A DNA stretch of 64,000 bases from a bacterium (GTDB lineage: Bacteria; Acidobacteriota; Thermoanaerobaculia; Multivoradales; JAHEKO01), in NCBI GenBank assembly GCA_024224155.1, contig JAAENP010000154.1, positions 144,948 through 208,947 on the forward strand, written 5' to 3'. Under the pieces are notes generated by a model. That model was not told where the DNA came from. It made no database searches and saw nothing but the letters and a program-made list of their open reading frames with translations. Position 1 is the first letter of the stretch. Each line of letters begins with the position of its first letter. Positions 1 through 8,744 of the stretch are shown here, one piece after another. A program made the translations under genes and the position numbers.

Positions 1-208
1 GCACGCGGGTGCTTGGGGGCTGCTGGATCGAAAGCCCGCTCGGCGGCTGATTCCGCCTTGCACCCGAGCCGGTCTCGGCCTAGCCGGCGCTCAGCCTTTC
101 GGCTTGTGCGATCCGGCGGCCCCTGGCCGTTTGCACTGCCGAATCGGCGCCGACGCGCTGGGGCTGCAGAAACCAGTACCAGAGCTCCCGTCGCAAAACC
201 AGTCGGGA

Positions 209-233
209 GGGGACACGAAGGAATCGTGTCCCC
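209..233. repeat. Perfect 10-bp hairpin in a non-coding end segment
   Basis: Arms GGGGACACGA and TCGTGTCCCC flank the loop AGGAA, giving a perfect 25-base hairpin. It lies 67 bases beyond the rsmI stop codon, in the 299-base stretch at the window edge where I see no gene. There is no run of T after the stem on either strand, so a classical intrinsic terminator is not supported. The compact GC-rich stem resembles REP-type palindromes, but no second copy was seen in this window. A role in ending rsmI transcription is possible. Confidence 0.5.
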
Positions 234-299
234 GACGCCCGAGCCGGCCCCTTGGTGGATTCGCCTACCGACCGCCGTTCGATGGCTGGTTCGGCCGAC

Positions 300-974
300 T
301 CAGCCCTGCCCCCCGATGACGATCACGTACTCGCCGCGGGGCTTCTTGTCGCGGAGCTGCTCGACGAGGGCACCGAGGGTGCCGCGCAGGGCCTCTTCGT
401 GCATCTTGGTGAGCTCGCGCAGGACCGCGGCCGGGCGGTCGCCGAAAACCGCGAGCGCGTCTTCGAGACTCGGCAGCAGGCGATGCGGCGACTCGAAGAA
501 GATCACCGTGTGCCCGAGGTCTGCAAACCGCACGAAGAACGTGCGCCGCTTGCCGGATTTGGGTGGCGGGAAGCCGATGAAGGTAAAGGGGTGGGGAGGC
601 AGGGCAGAGACCACCAGTGCTGCAAGAAGGGCTGACGGCCCGGGTACGGCCTCGACGGTGACGCCTCGAGCGATCGCTTCTCGGACCAGAAGATAGCCGG
701 GATCCGAGAGCAGAGGAGTGCCGGCATCGCTGACCAGAGCGATTTGGCGGCCGGACTCAAGCTTCTCGAGGAGGCTCGGCAGGCGAGCGCGCTCGTTGTG
801 TTCATGAAGCGAGATCAGATTCTTCTTCAAACCGAGATGAGCCAGCAGCCGGCCGGTCCGACGGGTATCCTCGCAGGCCACCGAGTCGGCCATCTCCAGC
901 GCCTGCCGTGCCCTCGAGCTCAGATCCTCGAGATTGCCGATCGGCGTGGCGACGACTGTCAGGCGACCGCTCAA
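300..974 (-). CDS. rsmI: 16S rRNA (cytidine-1402 2'-O)-methyltransferase RsmI
   Basis: RsmI uses S-adenosylmethionine to methylate the ribose of C1402 in the 16S rRNA decoding centre. The 224-residue product begins with the family signature VVATPIGNLEDLS, followed by CEDTRRTGRLL, the LISLHEHNE segment and ALVSDAGTPLLSDPG, the SAM-binding tetrapyrrole-methylase fold. It ends soon after the fold, about 60 residues short of the 286-residue E. coli enzyme, so the small C-terminal extension is missing; shorter RsmI proteins exist. Its start codon overlaps the nadE stop by 4 bases (ATGA), so it is the last gene of the nitrilase-nadE-rsmI operon. Confidence 0.93.
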   Translation of the reverse strand: MSGRLTVVATPIGNLEDLSSRARQALEMADSVACEDTRRTGRLLAHLGLKKNLISLHEHNERARLPSLLEKLESGRQIALVSDAGTPLLSDPGYLLVREAIARGVTVEAVPGPSALLAALVVSALPPHPFTFIGFPPPKSGKRRTFFVRFADLGHTVIFFESPHRLLPSLEDALAVFGDRPAAVLRELTKMHEEALRGTLGALVEQLRDKKPRGEYVIVIGGQG

Positions 975-1807
975 TCGCGCGGTATCTCGCGATCCAGATT
1001 GATGGCGCTGCTCGAGAGGCGTGCGATCAGCATCAGGCGGCGTTTGAAGCGATTACTGCGCTCGAGCTGCTCGATCTTAGCGACCGCCTCGGCGTCGTAG
1101 CCGCGTTCCACGACTTCCTCCGGAGACAGGCCGCGGTCGAACATCAGGTAGAGCACCTCGTCCGCCGTGCGGTAGGCGAAGCCGAGCTCTCCTTCGTCGG
1201 TCTGACCCGGCCAGAGATCCGCCGAGGGCTTCTTTCTGACGACCTGTCTGGGCAGGTCGAGGTGCTCGGCAAGTTGCCAGACCTGTTGTTTGTAGAGGTC
1301 GCCGAGCGGATTGATCGAGCTGGCGTTGTCCCCGAAGATCGTCGAGTAGCCGAGCAGGATCTCGGTCTTGTTCGAGGTGCCCAAAACCAGAGCGTCGCAT
1401 TTCTTGGCTTGATCGAAGAGGATGCCCATACGCTCGCGGGCCATCTTGTTGCCTCGCCGAACCGGGTCCGCGTCCGGCTCGGTGTTGTCGAAATAGGCGT
1501 CGACCATGGGCGAGATGTCGATCGTTCGCGACTCGACCGCCAGCTGAGCTGCGACCTCCTGGGCGTCGTTCGTCGACTCGGGCGAGGATGTTCGGTAGGG
1601 AAGAAGTAGCGCCAGAACCCGATCGTGCCCCAGGGCGCGCGTGGCCAGAGCGGTCGAGAGAGCCGAGTCGACACCGCCGGAGAGCCCGACCACGACCCCG
1701 TTGCAGCCGGAGGTCTCGACCGCATCCTTGATGAATCCGGTCAACACTCGGGTCGCGAGCTCGGGGTTGAGCCGGAGGCGTTCGAGAACGTCTTCCTTTC
1801 GAATCAT
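971..1807 (-). CDS. nadE: NH3-dependent NAD(+) synthetase
   Basis: NadE amidates nicotinic-acid adenine dinucleotide to NAD+ using ATP, the last step of NAD synthesis. The 278-residue protein has the PP-loop LSGGVDSAL (residues 42-50), the LGTSNKTE motif and the YKQQVWQLAEHL segment typical of the synthetase domain. It lacks an N-terminal glutaminase domain, so alone it would use free ammonia. The gene immediately upstream encodes a nitrilase-superfamily protein with NadE-glutaminase-like motifs, overlapping by 4 bases. The pair therefore probably acts as a two-subunit glutamine-dependent enzyme; that is inference from position and motifs. It also overlaps rsmI by 4 bases. Confidence 0.93.
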   Translation of the reverse strand: MIRKEDVLERLRLNPELATRVLTGFIKDAVETSGCNGVVVGLSGGVDSALSTALATRALGHDRVLALLLPYRTSSPESTNDAQEVAAQLAVESRTIDISPMVDAYFDNTEPDADPVRRGNKMARERMGILFDQAKKCDALVLGTSNKTEILLGYSTIFGDNASSINPLGDLYKQQVWQLAEHLDLPRQVVRKKPSADLWPGQTDEGELGFAYRTADEVLYLMFDRGLSPEEVVERGYDAEAVAKIEQLERSNRFKRRLMLIARLSSSAINLDREIPRD

Positions 1808-2622
1808 GACGGGCCCACGATGTCGCTACGCTCGGCGTGAACCAGGGGCAACCGCCAGCGCAGCCGATCGACCTCCCGCGTGTCGATTTCGGTCACCAGG
1901 AGGTGCTCATCCAGAAACGGCGCACGGCCGACGATCTCGCCGCCGGGACGTACCACGTGGCTGCCGCCGCTGTAGAAGGAGCCCTCCTCCCAGCCGACGC
2001 GGTTGCAGTAGACGACCCAGCAGGTATTGACGAGCGCGGTGGCGCGAGTCAGCGCCTCCCAGGATTCCTGGCTCTCGGGGATGTCTCCGGAGCCGAGGTG
2101 CCCCGGTCCGGCCGATATGACTACCAGGACCTTGGCTCCGGCGAGCGCCAGCCCTCGGGCGAGATGGGGATGCCAGAGATCTTCACAGACCAGGAGCCCG
2201 AGGCCGTCGACCGGTGACGACAGGTTCTCTCCCGGGCCGAAGAACCGACCCTCCTGAAAAATGCCATAGGTCGGCAGATAGAGCTTGCGGTGGCTGTGGG
2301 CGATCTCGCCGTCACGCAGGAGCAGCGCGGTGTTGTAGAGCACGCCCTTGTCGTCCTCTTCGACCAGTCCGACGACCAGGCCCATGGTGCCCGCCGCCGC
2401 CAGCAGCCTGCTAATGGCCTTCGAGTCGGCGGGCCTGGCCGCGACCCTCCCGGTGAGATGCAAGAGGCGATATCCGGTCAGCGAGAGCTCGGGGAAGACC
2501 AGCAGATCGACCTTCGACTCGCAGGCGCGCTCGATCCAGCTCAGATGCCGCTCGAGGTTGGCTTCCACGTCACCCAGCCGGGCGTCGATCTGAGCGATCC
2601 CGACGGTGATCTGTGTCGACAT
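1804..2622 (-). CDS. Carbon-nitrogen hydrolase, likely glutaminase partner of NadE
   Basis: This is a 272-residue nitrilase-superfamily amidohydrolase. The Glu-Lys-Cys triad is visible as E45 in LVFPELSLTGY, K113 in HRKLYLPTYG and C146 in LLVCEDLWHP. The CEDLW context and YGIFQEGRFF match the glutaminase domain of glutamine-dependent NAD synthetases, which would supply ammonia to NadE. I start it at the ATG at 2622 (MSTQITVGIAQID); the open frame reaches 2835, but the extra 71 residues are Pro/Arg-rich, unlike any amidase, and overlap the divergent gene. Its stop overlaps the nadE start by 4 bases. A different amidase role cannot be excluded. Confidence 0.88.
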   Translation of the reverse strand: MSTQITVGIAQIDARLGDVEANLERHLSWIERACESKVDLLVFPELSLTGYRLLHLTGRVAARPADSKAISRLLAAAGTMGLVVGLVEEDDKGVLYNTALLLRDGEIAHSHRKLYLPTYGIFQEGRFFGPGENLSSPVDGLGLLVCEDLWHPHLARGLALAGAKVLVVISAGPGHLGSGDIPESQESWEALTRATALVNTCWVVYCNRVGWEEGSFYSGGSHVVRPGGEIVGRAPFLDEHLLVTEIDTREVDRLRWRLPLVHAERSDIVGPS

Positions 2623-2649
2623 GATGAGATGGGCCGGAGGGTCGAAGAA

Positions 2650-2669
2650 GCGCCATGCTAGCATGGCGC
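2650..2669. promoter_or_regulatory. Perfect 20-bp palindrome between divergent genes
   Basis: GCGCCATGCTAGCATGGCGC is an uninterrupted 20-bp inverted repeat. It sits in the 50-bp gap between the start of the leftward nitrilase-nadE-rsmI operon (2622) and the rightward SurA-like gene (preferred start 2673). Both flanking promoters would have to be close to it, so it is a good candidate operator for a dimeric regulator. The ATG inside it could also serve as an upstream start for the rightward gene. No regulator gene is adjacent. Confidence 0.55.
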
Positions 2670-2672
2670 CCC

Positions 2673-3413
2673 GTGAAAAAGCCTTTGAGCATGATGGTTT
2701 TGGCGGTTCTGACGGTCGGCGACGCGCCTTCGCCTGGGGTCCTGAGGGCCGAGGAGAACCCGGCCGAAGGCTCAACCGCTGCCGAGCTCGTCGATCGCAT
2801 CGTGGCGGTCGTGGACGAGGATCCGATTCTGGCATCGGATCTGGAGCGAGCGATCGGACTGGGGCTGGTGTCGCAGCTCGAAGACGAGGCCGAGGACGCG
2901 TTTCGAAGACGCGTGCTCGACCTGATGTTGGAGGAGCGCCTGCGCGCCCACGAGGTCGATCGATTCGGGTTTACGGAAATCTCGCTCGCGGAGGTGGAAC
3001 GGGCGGTCGAGTCGCTCGAGTCCGCCTTCGCCAGCGCCCGCGCGTTCGAAGAGCGCCTTGCCGAGCTGGGACTGAGCACCGACGACGTCCGTCAGATCGT
3101 CGCTCGTCAGGTTATGGTGCTCACCTACGTGGACGAGAGGCTCGGGCCCCGGGTCTTCGTCAGCCTCGATGACATCCGTGAGTACTACGATTCGGTCCTG
3201 ACACCGGAGATGAAGCGCACGGGGCAGAAGCTGCCCGAGTTGAACCAGGTTCGCGAGGAGATCCGGAGCGTGCTGCGCGAGCAGCGCCTGAATCAGGAGA
3301 TCGAGCGCTGGACCGCCGAGTTGAGGCTCGAGGCCGACATTGAAGACTATTTCGAGCGCCCGGCCGCCGCCTCGGCCGACGTCGTGATCGGGGTGCGCAC
3401 CGCCTCGGAGTAG
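2673..3413 (+). CDS. SurA N-terminal-domain-like periplasmic chaperone
   Basis: The predicted product of about 246 residues begins with a basic, hydrophobic leader (MKKPLSMMVLAVLTVG) consistent with export. ELVDRIVAVVDEDPILASDLERAI is the usual opening of SurA/PpiD-type chaperone domains, in which the phrase on making the protein's own gene product known is conserved. The rest is charged alpha-helix with FRRRVLDLMLEERL and a C-terminal helix pair. No rotamase (parvulin) domain is present, so it is chaperone-like rather than an isomerase. I prefer the GTG at 2673; an in-frame ATG at 2655 lies inside the palindrome and adds six residues. It is convergent with slt, 4 bases from its stop. Confidence 0.72.
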   Translation: MKKPLSMMVLAVLTVGDAPSPGVLRAEENPAEGSTAAELVDRIVAVVDEDPILASDLERAIGLGLVSQLEDEAEDAFRRRVLDLMLEERLRAHEVDRFGFTEISLAEVERAVESLESAFASARAFEERLAELGLSTDDVRQIVARQVMVLTYVDERLGPRVFVSLDDIREYYDSVLTPEMKRTGQKLPELNQVREEIRSVLREQRLNQEIERWTAELRLEADIEDYFERPAAASADVVIGVRTASE

Positions 3414-3417
3414 CGGG

Positions 3418-5637
3418 CTAGGGACCGTAGAGCCGGGCGTAGTGCTCTCGGCTTTCGAGGACCTTCGCCAGATAGCCGCGCGTCTCCGCAAATCCGACCT
3501 TGGAGAAGTACTCCTCGGGCTCGCGGCTAAAGCAGTAGCTTCTCCATAGCGTGGCTTGGTTCTCGCCGGCGTTGTAGGCGGCAATCGCCGCGTACGGCTG
3601 GTCGGCGAAGCGCTCGCCGAGCTCGGCCAGGTAGGCGGCGCCGAGCGTAAGAGCGATCTCCGGCCGGTGCAGATCTTCGGCCGTCACGGTTTTCAAGCCG
3701 ATCTTGTGTCCGAGCCGTTCGGCGGTCGGAAGAACGAACTGAGCCAGGCCTCGGGCCGCTGCCGCCGAGACCGCCTGAGTGTCGAAGCGGCTTTCTTCGC
3801 GCACGATCGCGGCCAGCAGGAAGGGGTCCGCGTCGAACTGCCTGCTGCGCTCCATGATCAAGTCACGATAGTGGAGTGGGAACGCCGAGCGATGCAGGCT
3901 GGGGGGCAAGAGGTCGATGGGAACTTCGCCGACGGCTCTCTGATAGAGGATCTCGGCGATTCGCAGAGCCGAGCGCAGGCTGCCGGATTGCTCCAGAAGT
4001 CCAACCGCTGTCAGAGCCAGATCCGGTTCCTCGACCCTGAAGTGCTTGAGGATGGCGGGTTCGCCCTCGTCCCAGAGACCCAGGCCGAGCAAGAGCTCTT
4101 CGGGTCGCTCCAGGCGCGCTTGCCAGATCGGCCAGTCCGGGGCGTCACGCAGCTGCACCTGTAGAAAAGAGCGTGCGGAGCTGCGCGACGAAAGACGTTG
4201 GGTCAATCGGCGGCGGGCGTCCACGGCGGACCGATCGTCGCCAGGCAGCAGAAGCATGGCGCCGGAGAGATCCGCCATGCTCGAGCCTTGGACGATGCGC
4301 CGGGCCAGAGCGTCGGACGCGGGCCCGAGCTCCGGCCGGCCGAGCCGCTTTCGAGCGGCCACCGCGAGTGGGTGATAGGGGTTGTCGCTCAGAATCTCGA
4401 GGTAGAGCTCGGCGGCTCGATCCCATTCGCTTTCGAGTTCCGCCAACCGGGCCGTCCAATAGATCGTGTCGGTTGACGGCTCTCGACGCGCCCGTCGGCC
4501 CCTGCGCAGCCATTCGCCGGCGCGCTCGGCCCGCTTGCGAACGATCTCCGAACTAGCCATATAGACACTGGCCGTCTCGAACATCCTCGCCCAGCTACGC
4601 CTGGAAGCCAGGACCTCGTAGAGCTCGAGAGCCGGCTGCTCGGAGCCGCTGCGCCACTCGATTCTCAGGGCCGACAAAAGGGCGGCGTCGGCCCATCTGC
4701 CCTCGGTCTCCTCGAGGTACGCGCGACGGTAGCTCGAAGACGCCGCGGCCCAGTTGCCGCTGAGCTCATAGCATCGACCCTGCTGGTAGAGGGCGCGCGC
4801 CTTGGTGTCGAGCTTGGTTGCGCTTGCCACCACCTTGCCGAACTCGCTCGCGGCGAGCAGGTACTCCTCGCGCCAAAAATGACTTCGCGCCAGGGCGTAT
4901 CTGGCGTCGGGGTCCTCACCCTCCAGGCCCGCCAGTCCGGCTCTCAGATAGGGGACGGACATGTCGAACCGACGATGGGCGTGGAAGGCCTGGCCCAGGA
5001 GGAGCGAGATCTCCGGGGCCACGCTGCCTCCCACGAGCTGACTCAATCGATCGGCCGCCAGACGGGCCGCCTCGTCGTCGATGGCGCGCTCGAGAACTGC
5101 TTGGAGCCGCTCGAGAGCCGGCTGCCGGCGGCCCACGAGGAGATCGCAATTGGCCTTGGTGACCTGGATTCTGCGGTTCGGTCTCTGCTCGAGCCGCCAG
5201 CGGTCGGAGTTGGTGAGGAGACGGCAATCGGCGCCGTTCTCGATGGCCTCGGCCAGCATTTGAACTGCCGGTCGAACGAGTCGCTTCGGCGGCTTGGCCG
5301 CGAGCAGACGAGCCAGGAGCCCGGCCGACACCTCCGGGTGCCCGCGCTTTTCCTGGTTCAGCGCGAGTCGAAACAGGCTGTAGGGGGCCAGCGGCATTGC
5401 GCTGGTCAGGGACCGGGCAAAGGCATCCTGGGCCGCGCGATCTCGGCCCAGAAGCTCCAGGAGATGGCCGTGCAGATAGTCGAATCCGAGCGGGCGAACT
5501 TCGGCTTCGCGTTCTGAAATGCTGGTCTCGATGACTTCCAGCGCCGCCTGTGGTCGGCCTTCGAGCTGATACTGGGCCACCTGCAGACGAAGGTCCGCCG
5601 GTGTTGCCAGCAGGAGCAGAGTCGCGGCCCAGAGCAT
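3418..5637 (-). CDS. slt: Soluble lytic murein transglycosylase, Slt70-like
   Basis: This 739-residue periplasmic enzyme would cleave the MurNAc-GlcNAc bond of peptidoglycan, forming 1,6-anhydro ends. An N-terminal signal-like segment (LWAATLLLLATPADL) precedes about 550 residues of TPR-like helical repeats (for example ALYQQGRCYELSGNWAAASSSYRRA), the superhelical U-domain of Slt70. The C-terminal SLT catalytic domain has the acid Glu at about residue 615 (VREESRF), then AAARGLAQFVLPTA and AAYNAGE. The usual GLMQ is GLAQ here. It is the last gene of the prmC-murA-hit-slt series and starts 14 bases after hit. Confidence 0.9.
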   Translation of the reverse strand: MLWAATLLLLATPADLRLQVAQYQLEGRPQAALEVIETSISEREAEVRPLGFDYLHGHLLELLGRDRAAQDAFARSLTSAMPLAPYSLFRLALNQEKRGHPEVSAGLLARLLAAKPPKRLVRPAVQMLAEAIENGADCRLLTNSDRWRLEQRPNRRIQVTKANCDLLVGRRQPALERLQAVLERAIDDEAARLAADRLSQLVGGSVAPEISLLLGQAFHAHRRFDMSVPYLRAGLAGLEGEDPDARYALARSHFWREEYLLAASEFGKVVASATKLDTKARALYQQGRCYELSGNWAAASSSYRRAYLEETEGRWADAALLSALRIEWRSGSEQPALELYEVLASRRSWARMFETASVYMASSEIVRKRAERAGEWLRRGRRARREPSTDTIYWTARLAELESEWDRAAELYLEILSDNPYHPLAVAARKRLGRPELGPASDALARRIVQGSSMADLSGAMLLLPGDDRSAVDARRRLTQRLSSRSSARSFLQVQLRDAPDWPIWQARLERPEELLLGLGLWDEGEPAILKHFRVEEPDLALTAVGLLEQSGSLRSALRIAEILYQRAVGEVPIDLLPPSLHRSAFPLHYRDLIMERSRQFDADPFLLAAIVREESRFDTQAVSAAAARGLAQFVLPTAERLGHKIGLKTVTAEDLHRPEIALTLGAAYLAELGERFADQPYAAIAAYNAGENQATLWRSYCFSREPEEYFSKVGFAETRGYLAKVLESREHYARLYGP

Positions 5638-5651
5638 CGGCTCGAAGCCAA

Positions 5652-5999
5652 TCAGCCCGGGGGCCAGGTGAACTTACGGCCGCCGAGAAGGTGCAGGTGA
5701 ATGTGGAAGACTGACTGGCCGGCCTCCGCGAGACAGTTCGTGACCAGGCGAAAGCCCTTGGCGTCCAGACCGAGCTCGCGCGCGATCTCGACGGCGCGAG
5801 ACTGAAGCGATCCCAGCAGCTCCGATTCATCCGGGGACGTATCGAGCAGAGTCGAGATGTGTCGGCGCGGGATGAGCAAAACGTGCACCGGGGCCTGGGG
5901 CTCGAGGTCGTGGAACGCGACGATGGCATCGTCTTCGTAGACCTTGTTGGCGGGGATGTCTCCAGACGCGATCCGGCAAAAAATGCAGTCCTGGCTCAT
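5652..5999 (-). CDS. HIT family nucleotide hydrolase (HinT-like)
   Basis: This 115-residue cytoplasmic protein belongs to the histidine-triad superfamily, whose bacterial HinT members hydrolyse purine phosphoramidates and aminoacyl-adenylates. It starts CIFCRIASGDIPANKVYED, a typical HinT opening with two Cys, and ends with the triad FHIHLHLLGGRKFTWPPG (H99, H101, H103; H101 is the likely nucleophile). Length matches HinT. It lies 24 bases after murA and 14 before slt, all leftward, so it is probably co-transcribed. The true substrate is not inferable from context. Confidence 0.92.
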   Translation of the reverse strand: MSQDCIFCRIASGDIPANKVYEDDAIVAFHDLEPQAPVHVLLIPRRHISTLLDTSPDESELLGSLQSRAVEIARELGLDAKGFRLVTNCLAEAGQSVFHIHLHLLGGRKFTWPPG

Positions 6000-6023
6000 G
6001 AATGGCTCCTCCGGGTGCGTGTG

Positions 6024-7307
6024 CTAGGAGGTTCGTTCGACGCGACGCTCGGTGCCGAGGAGGTGCAATTTCAGTTCCATTGGCTCGTAGCCGCGATCGA
6101 GGTGATAGATCCGGTCGATTACGGATTCACCTTCGGCGGCGAGAGCCGCCAGGACCAAGCAGGCCGAGGCCCGAAGGTCGGTCGCCATGACCTTGGCGCC
6201 GGTCAGCTGCACCGGGCCCTTGATCCGCGCCACATTACCGTCGACTTCGATCTCGGCGCCCATTCGGCGAAGCTCCGGCACGTGCTGAAAGCGGTTCTCG
6301 AAGACGGTCTCACAGACCGTCGAGGGACCCGTGGCCTGGGTCATCAAAGCCAGGTACTGGGCTTGCAGGTCGGTCGGGAAGCCGGGGTGGGGGGCGGTGA
6401 CGATGTTTCGGGGTCGGAGCTCCGCGGTCCGGGCCACCGTTACCGCACGGTCGCCGATCTCGACCTCGCAGCCACATTCCGTCAGTTGCTCTAGCAGCGG
6501 CGCCAGATCGGCAGCTATCGCGTCTCGAACCGAGACTCTTCCCGCGGTCATCGCGGCCCCGATCAAGTAGGTGCCGACTTCGATGCGGTCCGCGAGAATC
6601 GTGTGTCGAGCGCCTGAAAGCGACTCGACGCCCTCGATTTCGATCGTGCTCTCTCCGGCCCCCGAGATCTGTGCTCCCATCTTGGTGAGGAGCTGGCCCA
6701 AGTCGCGGATCTCGGGCTCCTGGGCGCAGTTCTCGAGGATCGTGGTGCCCTCGGCGAGGGTCGCCGCCATCAGTAGGTTCTCGGTTCCGCCGACGGTCGG
6801 CGAATTGAAACGAACTCGGGCGCCCCGCAGTCGTCCCGGGCCGCCCGATCGGTTCGATCGAGTGCGGGCGGTGACATAGCCATGATCGAGCGTGATCTCG
6901 GCGCCGAGAGCTTCGAGGCCCGCTAAGTGTTGGTCTATGGGGCGGGAACCGATGGCGCAACCACCGGGGAGAGAAACCCGAGCGTGCCCCAGCCGGGCCA
7001 CCAGCGGTCCGAGCACCAGAACACTGGCGCGCATTGTCTTGACCAGATCGTAGGGCGCGTCGTCGAGCTCGGAAGGAACCACGTGACGCAGCTCGAGCAC
7101 TCCCTCCGAGAGCGAGCTTTCGACGCCCAGATGCTCGAGGAGCTTGCGCATGGTTCGCAGATCCTGCACTCCAGGGACGCGGGAGAGGGCGACCGTCTCC
7201 TCGGTGAGCAGGCTCGCGGCCAGCGCCGGCAGCGCGGCGTTCTTGGCGCCGGCGGCCTGGATCTCGCCCTCGAGCCGGCATGGCCCCACGATGCGAAGCT
7301 TGTCCAC
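6024..7307 (-). CDS. murA: UDP-N-acetylglucosamine 1-carboxyvinyltransferase MurA
   Basis: MurA transfers enolpyruvate from PEP to UDP-GlcNAc, the first committed step of peptidoglycan synthesis. The 427-residue length is normal. K22 lies in GAKNAALP, and the catalytic loop [17 protein letters not shown] supplies C117, the residue attacked by fosfomycin; it is Cys, not the resistant Asp. [13 protein letters not shown] and the C-terminal [18 protein letters not shown] are also present. It begins 2 bases after the prmC stop and is followed by hit and slt. The order prfA-prmC-murA is frequent in bacteria, and here prmC-murA is retained. Confidence 0.97.
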   Translation of the reverse strand: MDKLRIVGPCRLEGEIQAAGAKNAALPALAASLLTEETVALSRVPGVQDLRTMRKLLEHLGVESSLSEGVLELRHVVPSELDDAPYDLVKTMRASVLVLGPLVARLGHARVSLPGGCAIGSRPIDQHLAGLEALGAEITLDHGYVTARTRSNRSGGPGRLRGARVRFNSPTVGGTENLLMAATLAEGTTILENCAQEPEIRDLGQLLTKMGAQISGAGESTIEIEGVESLSGARHTILADRIEVGTYLIGAAMTAGRVSVRDAIAADLAPLLEQLTECGCEVEIGDRAVTVARTAELRPRNIVTAPHPGFPTDLQAQYLALMTQATGPSTVCETVFENRFQHVPELRRMGAEIEVDGNVARIKGPVQLTGAKVMATDLRASACLVLAALAAEGESVIDRIYHLDRGYEPMELKLHLLGTERRVERTS

Positions 7308-7309
7308 CT

Positions 7310-8146
7310 CTATTCCCGGCGCGCGACCACCACGCGCGGGATTCCCTGGTAGTCGTCGACGATGCGCTCCAGCACAAAGGCCGAGGCGTCGAGAATCTTC
7401 TCGGCTCGCCGGCTCTGAAGATGGCCGATCTCGAACAGGAGAAATGCCCCGGAGGGCAATCCGGCGAGCTCCGTGGCCAGTCTGCGAATCAAGGAGTCGG
7501 CGTCGCCCGAAGGAAACAGCGCCTGGTGGGGTTCGAAGCCACGCACTTCGATGGACATCGCTGCCGCCTCCTCGCGCCCGACGTAGGGCGGATTCGAGAC
7601 CACGAGATCGAAGTCATCCAAAGCCGTCGAGCCGGCCAGATCCGCCGCCATCGGCCGGACGCTCGAAGCTCCCAGGTCTTGGGCGTTCCTGGCGGCCAGG
7701 ACCAGAGCGGCGACCGACGCGTCGACGGCCGTGACCGACGAGCCGGCGAGCTCGAGCGCCAAGGTAATCGCGATACAGCCCGATCCGGTGCCCAGATCCA
7801 GAATCCTCGGTCTTGCGCCCAGCGGTAGCGCCAGCGCGGTCTCGATCAGATGCTCGGTCTCGGGCCTGGGGATCAGAACACGTGAGTCGACGCGGAAGGT
7901 GCGGCCGTAGAACTCGCGCCGGCCGAGTAGGTAGGCGACGGGCTCGCCGCGTAGCCTGCGGTCGAGGAGGTCACGAAACGCCTCCTCGGCCTCGGTGTTC
8001 ACGTCGTCCTCCCAGCGAGCCAGGATTTGCGCCTCGGTCAGGTCGAGGACGTGCCCGAGAAGAAGATAGGCTTCGCGCCGGGAAACTTCGAAGGGAGCTT
8101 CCGCGAGTCGCTTGCGGCCCCTTTCAACGAGCGCGCCGATCATCAC
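7310..8146 (-). CDS. prmC: Release factor glutamine methyltransferase PrmC
   Basis: PrmC (HemK) methylates the glutamine of the GGQ motif in release factors 1 and 2, raising termination efficiency. The 278-residue protein has an N-terminal helical domain, the FRVDSRVLIPRPETEHLI segment (about residues 84-101), a SAM-binding LDLGTGSGCIAI loop (117-127) and the catalytic NPPY at 185-188. It is 2 bases upstream of murA. Its substrate prfA lies 1.75 kb away, separated by a cytochrome gene and an unrelated rightward gene, an interruption of the usual prfA-prmC pair. Confidence 0.95.
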   Translation of the reverse strand: MMIGALVERGRKRLAEAPFEVSRREAYLLLGHVLDLTEAQILARWEDDVNTEAEEAFRDLLDRRLRGEPVAYLLGRREFYGRTFRVDSRVLIPRPETEHLIETALALPLGARPRILDLGTGSGCIAITLALELAGSSVTAVDASVAALVLAARNAQDLGASSVRPMAADLAGSTALDDFDLVVSNPPYVGREEAAAMSIEVRGFEPHQALFPSGDADSLIRRLATELAGLPSGAFLLFEIGHLQSRRAEKILDASAFVLERIVDDYQGIPRVVVARRE

Positions 8147-8251
8147 CTGGGAAGTCTACCGTGGCACCTGTGCCCACGGGAGGGGGCGGCACGGTATTCC
8201 GGTCCCGGATTCAGGGCCGCGCCGGCCCGAGAGGTTCGTGCAGCGATCCGG

Positions 8252-8728
8252 CTAGCGGTCCTCGGCCTCTTCCTCTTTCGGAGCCTGCTGGATCGTCTCT
8301 ACGTAGAGCACGAGCTCGCGAATCTTGCGGGCCGCGCGGTCCTCACCGGCCTCGTCGGGTGAGGCCGGACTCGCCACGAGCGAGGTCTGAAAAACTTCTC
8401 CCCACACCGGCATGTCGCGGCTGCCGTGCGCCCGCACTTCCTTGCGGCCGTCGACGTACTCTGCCAATTCCTCGCCGGGGTACTCGCCGTCGTTCTCGAT
8501 CGTCAGCATGCGCAGGTCTTTGGGCGCAACCTTCAGCATTCGCGCAACCGGCCCGGTCCCATCGGCTTTCTCGCCATGGCAGCTGGCACAGTATCTATTG
8601 AAGGTCACGCGACCCTTCGCCGCCATGAATCCCTTGTTCTCGACTTCCTGTTCGCCCAGCGCCGGAAGTGTCGATATGGCGGTGACGATTGCAGCCACCG
8701 TCAGAATGACTGGTGAGATTCGTTTCAT
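8252..8728 (-). CDS. Exported monoheme c-type cytochrome
   Basis: The predicted 158-residue protein starts MKRISPVILTVAAIVTAISTLPALG, a Sec signal peptide. One heme site, NRYCASCHGEKADGTGP, follows, and a candidate axial Met lies in DMPVWGEVF, so this is a small class I cytochrome c for periplasmic electron transfer. I start it at the ATG at 8728 because a strong GGAGGGG precedes it; the frame remains open for 23 more codons, but those are unlike a leader. Two long inserts rich in Glu/Asp flank the Met loop. It is transcribed toward prmC with a gap of about 105 bases and shows no functional link to it. Confidence 0.85.
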   Translation of the reverse strand: MKRISPVILTVAAIVTAISTLPALGEQEVENKGFMAAKGRVTFNRYCASCHGEKADGTGPVARMLKVAPKDLRMLTIENDGEYPGEELAEYVDGRKEVRAHGSRDMPVWGEVFQTSLVASPASPDEAGEDRAARKIRELVLYVETIQQAPKEEEAEDR

Positions 8729-8744
8729 GGCCCCTCCGTGTTCC

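Noticed and set aside
13..696. Rightward frame at the left edge
   Set aside because: Arg/Ser/Pro-rich, overlapping rsmI antisense, with no ribosome site or domain.
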